DNA of 64,000 bases from WRDS01 sp964492775 (GTDB lineage: Bacteria > Actinomycetota > Coriobacteriia > Anaerosomatales > PHET01): NCBI GenBank assembly GCA_964492775.1, contig CAZBLH010000001.1:71703-135702 (forward strand). Reading direction: 5' to 3'. The position numbers and the translations under genes are program-made. Position 1 is the first letter of the stretch, and the number at the start of each line of letters is the position of its first letter. This document shows positions 61,659 through 64,000 of this stretch, in pieces. Below the pieces are notes generated by a model. It saw only the letters and a program-made list of their open reading frames with translations. It had not been told where the DNA came from and did no database searches.

Positions 61659-62549
61659 TTGCCTGACCTCCCGAGCCTTTCGCCTGATGCGCAAGGCAAG
61701 GTTCGCGACATCTACGACCTGGGCGAGAGCCTGCTTCTCGTCGCCTCGGACCGGATCAGCGCGTTCGACGTCGTCCTCCCGCAGCCCATCCCCTATAAGG
61801 GCGAGGTGCTGACCAAGCTCTCTCTGTTCTGGTTCGAGCTGCTCTCCGACCTCGTGCCAAATCATTTGCTCTCGGCCGACACCGCCGACCTTCCCGCGGA
61901 TTTCGCCTCCTACGCCGACCAGCTGCGCGGGCGCTTCATGCTCGTGAAGAAGGCGCGTGTCTATCCGGTCGAGTGCATCGTGCGCGGGTACTTGGCTGGC
62001 AGCGGCTGGAAGGAGTACCTCGACCGCGGCACCGTGTGCGACATCCCGCTTCCGGCGGGACTCACCGAGTCAGCCCAGCTCGTCGAGCCGCTGTTCACGC
62101 CCTCGACCAAGGCCGAGATCGGCGACCATGACGAGAACATCAGCTTCGAGGCGATGGCGGAGATCGTTGGCGATGAGCTCGCGAGCGAGCTGCGTGAGCG
62201 TTCGATCGCGGTGTACTCGGCGGCGCGCGCACACGCCGCGTCCAGGGGCATCATCATTGCCGACACCAAGTTCGAGTTCGGCGAGATCGACGGCGTGCCG
62301 ACGCTCGTGGATGAGGTGCTGACGCCGGACTCGAGCCGTTTCTGGCCTGCCGATATCTACGAGCCCGGCCGGTCGCAGCCGAGCTTCGACAAGCAGTTCG
62401 TTCGCGACTGGCTGGAGGCGAGCGGCTGGGACAAGCAGTCGGCGCCGCCGTCGCTGCCTTCGGATGTCATTGAGGCGACCTCCGCGAAGTACATTCAGGC
62501 CTACGAGCTGATCACCGGCCGGACGTTCGAGCCAGAAGGAGCCCTGTAG
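61659..62549 (+). CDS. purC: Phosphoribosylaminoimidazole-succinocarboxamide synthase
   Basis: 296 residues from a TTG with AAGGAG five bases upstream. GKVRDIYDLGESLLLVASDRISAFDVV, VECIVRGYLAGSGWKEY and LVDEVLTPDSSRFWP are the SAICAR synthase signatures. It joins CAIR with aspartate using ATP, and its product is cleaved by PurB. It heads the operon purC-(62550 gene)-purS-purQ-purL. The longer C-terminus (FDKQFVRDWLEASGWDK) is of the yeast/actinobacterial type. Confidence 0.95.
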   Translation: MPDLPSLSPDAQGKVRDIYDLGESLLLVASDRISAFDVVLPQPIPYKGEVLTKLSLFWFELLSDLVPNHLLSADTADLPADFASYADQLRGRFMLVKKARVYPVECIVRGYLAGSGWKEYLDRGTVCDIPLPAGLTESAQLVEPLFTPSTKAEIGDHDENISFEAMAEIVGDELASELRERSIAVYSAARAHAASRGIIIADTKFEFGEIDGVPTLVDEVLTPDSSRFWPADIYEPGRSQPSFDKQFVRDWLEASGWDKQSAPPSLPSDVIEATSAKYIQAYELITGRTFEPEGAL

Positions 62550-63014
62550 ATGGCGCGCAGAAGCCCGCTGAACGAGCGGTACCAGAAGAACACTGCGCCG
62601 GCAGGCAAGACGCGCCGCTCGGCAGCCTCGGCAAAGCCCAAGCGTGAGGCAGGCGTTTCGCGTGAGGAGATACGCAAGACCGAGGCGAAGAAGACGCCGT
62701 TTGTGATGAACCCGCCCACCGAGGAGTACCGCTCCATGCGGCGCATCTGGTGGGTCCTGATTCTGGGTTCGGCGGTCGTAGTGCTCATCTCGGCGGCCAT
62801 CCGTGCGTGGACGAACCTTCCGGAGTCGCTGTCCAACGCGCTCGTCATGCTCGGGTACGCGGGTATCATCGGAGCCGTGTACATCGACTGGATGAAGCTG
62901 CGTAAGATGCGAACCGAGTACACGGAGCTGGCACGACAGGGCAAAGCCCCGGCACCCGCCGAGAAGACCTCCAAGTCTTCGGCGGAGGGCGAGGCCGGAG
63001 CAGAAGACGAGTGA
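62550..63014 (+). CDS. Two-TM membrane protein inside the purine operon
   Basis: 154 residues. The ATG directly follows the purC stop, with AGGAG eight bases upstream. A basic, Lys/Arg/Ala-rich N-terminus (1-60) leads to two membrane segments (IWWVLILGSAVVVLISAAI and ALVMLGYAGIIGAVYIDWM), then a Lys/Glu/Ala-rich tail. Shape and context recall CrgA-like small division proteins, but the CrgA motifs are not convincing. Role in the operon unknown. Confidence 0.65.
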   Translation: MARRSPLNERYQKNTAPAGKTRRSAASAKPKREAGVSREEIRKTEAKKTPFVMNPPTEEYRSMRRIWWVLILGSAVVVLISAAIRAWTNLPESLSNALVMLGYAGIIGAVYIDWMKLRKMRTEYTELARQGKAPAPAEKTSKSSAEGEAGAEDE

Positions 63015-63041
63015 CGACGGCGGGAAGGGGAGCGTGAGCGC

Positions 63042-63278
63042 ATGGCGCGCTACGAGATCTTCGTAACTTACAAGGACGGCATCTTCGACCCGCCAGGGGC
63101 CACTGCCGAGCGGGCGCTCGCGAACCTCGGCTACGCGGGCGTAGAGAGCGTGCAGATCGGCAAGTACATTCGGCTTGCTGGCGACGTTACCGAGGCCGAG
63201 GTGACCGAGATGTGCGATAAGCTTCTCGCCAACCCGGTCATCGAGGACTTCCGCATCGAGGCCGTCGAGGAGGCGTGA
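63042..63278 (+). CDS. purS: Phosphoribosylformylglycinamidine synthase subunit PurS
   Basis: 78 residues, normal for PurS: YEIFVTYKDGIFDPPGATAERALANLGYAGVESVQIGKYIRL and VTEMCDKLLANPVIEDFRIE. It bridges PurL and PurQ in the small-PurL FGAM synthase. GGGGAG precedes the ATG. Its stop lies two bases before the purQ start codon. Confidence 0.95.
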   Translation: MARYEIFVTYKDGIFDPPGATAERALANLGYAGVESVQIGKYIRLAGDVTEAEVTEMCDKLLANPVIEDFRIEAVEEA

Positions 63279-63280
63279 GT

Positions 63281-63976
63281 ATGCGCTTCGGCGTAGTGGT
63301 CTTTCCCGGCTCCAACTGTGAACAGGACGTCGTGCACGCCGCTCACTACCTCGATCTGGCGGCGGAGTACGTCTGGCATGGCGACACCGATCTCTCGGAG
63401 TTCGACGCCATTGTGCTGCCCGGCGGCTTCAGTTACGGCGACTACATCCGCACCGGTGCGGTCGCGCGGTTCTCGCCGGTGATGAGCGAGATCGTCCGGT
63501 TCGCGAAGGCGGGCGGGCCGGTCCTGGGTATCTGCAATGGCTTCCAGATCCTTACCGAGGCGCACCTGCTGCCTGGTGCGCTGCTCCGCAACAGCGGACT
63601 CAAGTTCATCTGCCACCCCGCCAGCCTGCGGGTCGACGGCGCGTGCGACTGGCTCGACCTGCCACTGGGAACCGTCCTTGAGATCCCGGTCAACCACAAC
63701 GAAGGCAACTACGTCTGCGACGACGCGACGCTTGAGCGCCTTCGGGAGGGTGGCCAGATCGTGTTGCGCTACTGCGAGCCTGACGGCAGCAGCGCCGAGA
63801 ATGGTTCGGCACCCAACGGCTCACTCGACGACATCGCCGGCATCTGCAACGAGCGCGGGAACGTGTTCGGGCTCATGCCGCACCCCGAGCGCGTAGTCGA
63901 CCCCACGACCGGTGGCATGGACGGCCAGCCGTTCTTCACGAACATCGTGCGCCATCTTGCCGAGGTGGCCGGCTGA
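63281..63976 (+). CDS. purQ: Phosphoribosylformylglycinamidine synthase glutaminase subunit PurQ
   Basis: 231 residues from an ATG with GGAGG seven bases upstream; the in-frame GTG at 63275 overlaps the purS stop and is too close to the ribosome site. The triad is the nucleophile in LGICNGFQ and the H-x-E of LMPHPERV; GGFSYGDYIRTGA is the oxyanion loop. It supplies ammonia from glutamine to PurL. The stop overlaps the next ATG by one base (TGATG). Confidence 0.95.
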   Translation: MRFGVVVFPGSNCEQDVVHAAHYLDLAAEYVWHGDTDLSEFDAIVLPGGFSYGDYIRTGAVARFSPVMSEIVRFAKAGGPVLGICNGFQILTEAHLLPGALLRNSGLKFICHPASLRVDGACDWLDLPLGTVLEIPVNHNEGNYVCDDATLERLREGGQIVLRYCEPDGSSAENGSAPNGSLDDIAGICNERGNVFGLMPHPERVVDPTTGGMDGQPFFTNIVRHLAEVAG

Positions 63977-64000
63977 TGCCCCATTCCGAGGTGTCGCTCG
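63976..64000 (+). CDS. purL: Probable purL, first codons only
   Basis: An ATG overlaps the purQ stop (TGATG, 63974-63978) and opens a frame MPHSEVSL that runs off the right edge. Operon order (purS-purQ-purL) is the only reason for the name; too little sequence is visible to confirm it. Confidence 0.55.

Overview
The window is high-GC bacterial DNA with the gene repertoire of an actinobacterium. PF04122-type cell-wall-binding (CWB2) triple repeats occur in two secreted proteins, GTG and TTG starts are frequent, and an actinobacterial/Bacillus-type LexA box (CGAAC-N4-GTTCG) is present. A deep-branching Actinomycetota lineage such as Coriobacteriia is my best inference; nothing in the window fixes the species.

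Region 1 (1 to about 11.6 kb) is accessory DNA. It starts inside a type I restriction specificity gene (hsdS), followed by hsdR. Then comes a three-gene cassette: a HEPN/Ymh-like protein, a YaaC-like protein and an unrecognised protein. A lone winged-helix-like protein and an OLD-family ATPase/TOPRIM nuclease follow. The block ends at a 3' fragment of tRNA-Ser(CGA) (9904-9964). A second fragment of the same tRNA lies at 11503-11563, with one MFS efflux gene between them. Each fragment starts exactly at the anticodon loop and is followed by its own terminator. This is what serial integration at one tRNA-Ser gene leaves behind, with the intact tRNA and the integrase expected to the left of the window.

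Region 2 (11.7-31 kb) is mostly core or envelope genes. It holds a PadR-DUF2812 pair with a consensus promoter, a secreted GH88-like glycoside hydrolase carrying CWB2 repeats, MgtC, a MacB-like ABC pair, a K+/H+ antiporter and an M28 peptidase. A DNA-repair cluster follows: a radical SAM/HhH protein behind a LexA box, and an AraC-Ogt methyltransferase. After these come an ABC-F protein, an ABC-2 exporter, MsrA and a MarR-DHA2 efflux pair.

Region 3 (30.8-38 kb) carries two uptake systems, a polar amino-acid ABC transporter and modABC, and a second copy of the MFS gene seen between the tRNA fragments.

Region 4 (38-52 kb) holds an NlpC/P60 protein, a toroid-fold (prenyltransferase-like) protein, a second CWB2 protein with transthyretin-like repeats, an ICMT-like methyltransferase, a Tag-like glycosylase and carB. 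Then comes a probable operon (YdjY lipoprotein, TVP38-like, LPG-synthase-TM-like, C_GCAxxG_C_C protein) convergent with a two-domain glycosyltransferase fusion. Together these suggest a membrane-associated glycoconjugate pathway.

Region 5 (52-64 kb) holds a DUF2089/SHOCT-like regulator pair, purB, a parvulin, an MFS gene that apparently starts at ACG, MscL with a zinc ribbon, and a two-component system. It ends with the purine operon purC-(membrane protein)-purS-purQ-purL, where purL runs off the right edge. No CRISPR array, rRNA, intact tRNA, integrase or IS element was found.
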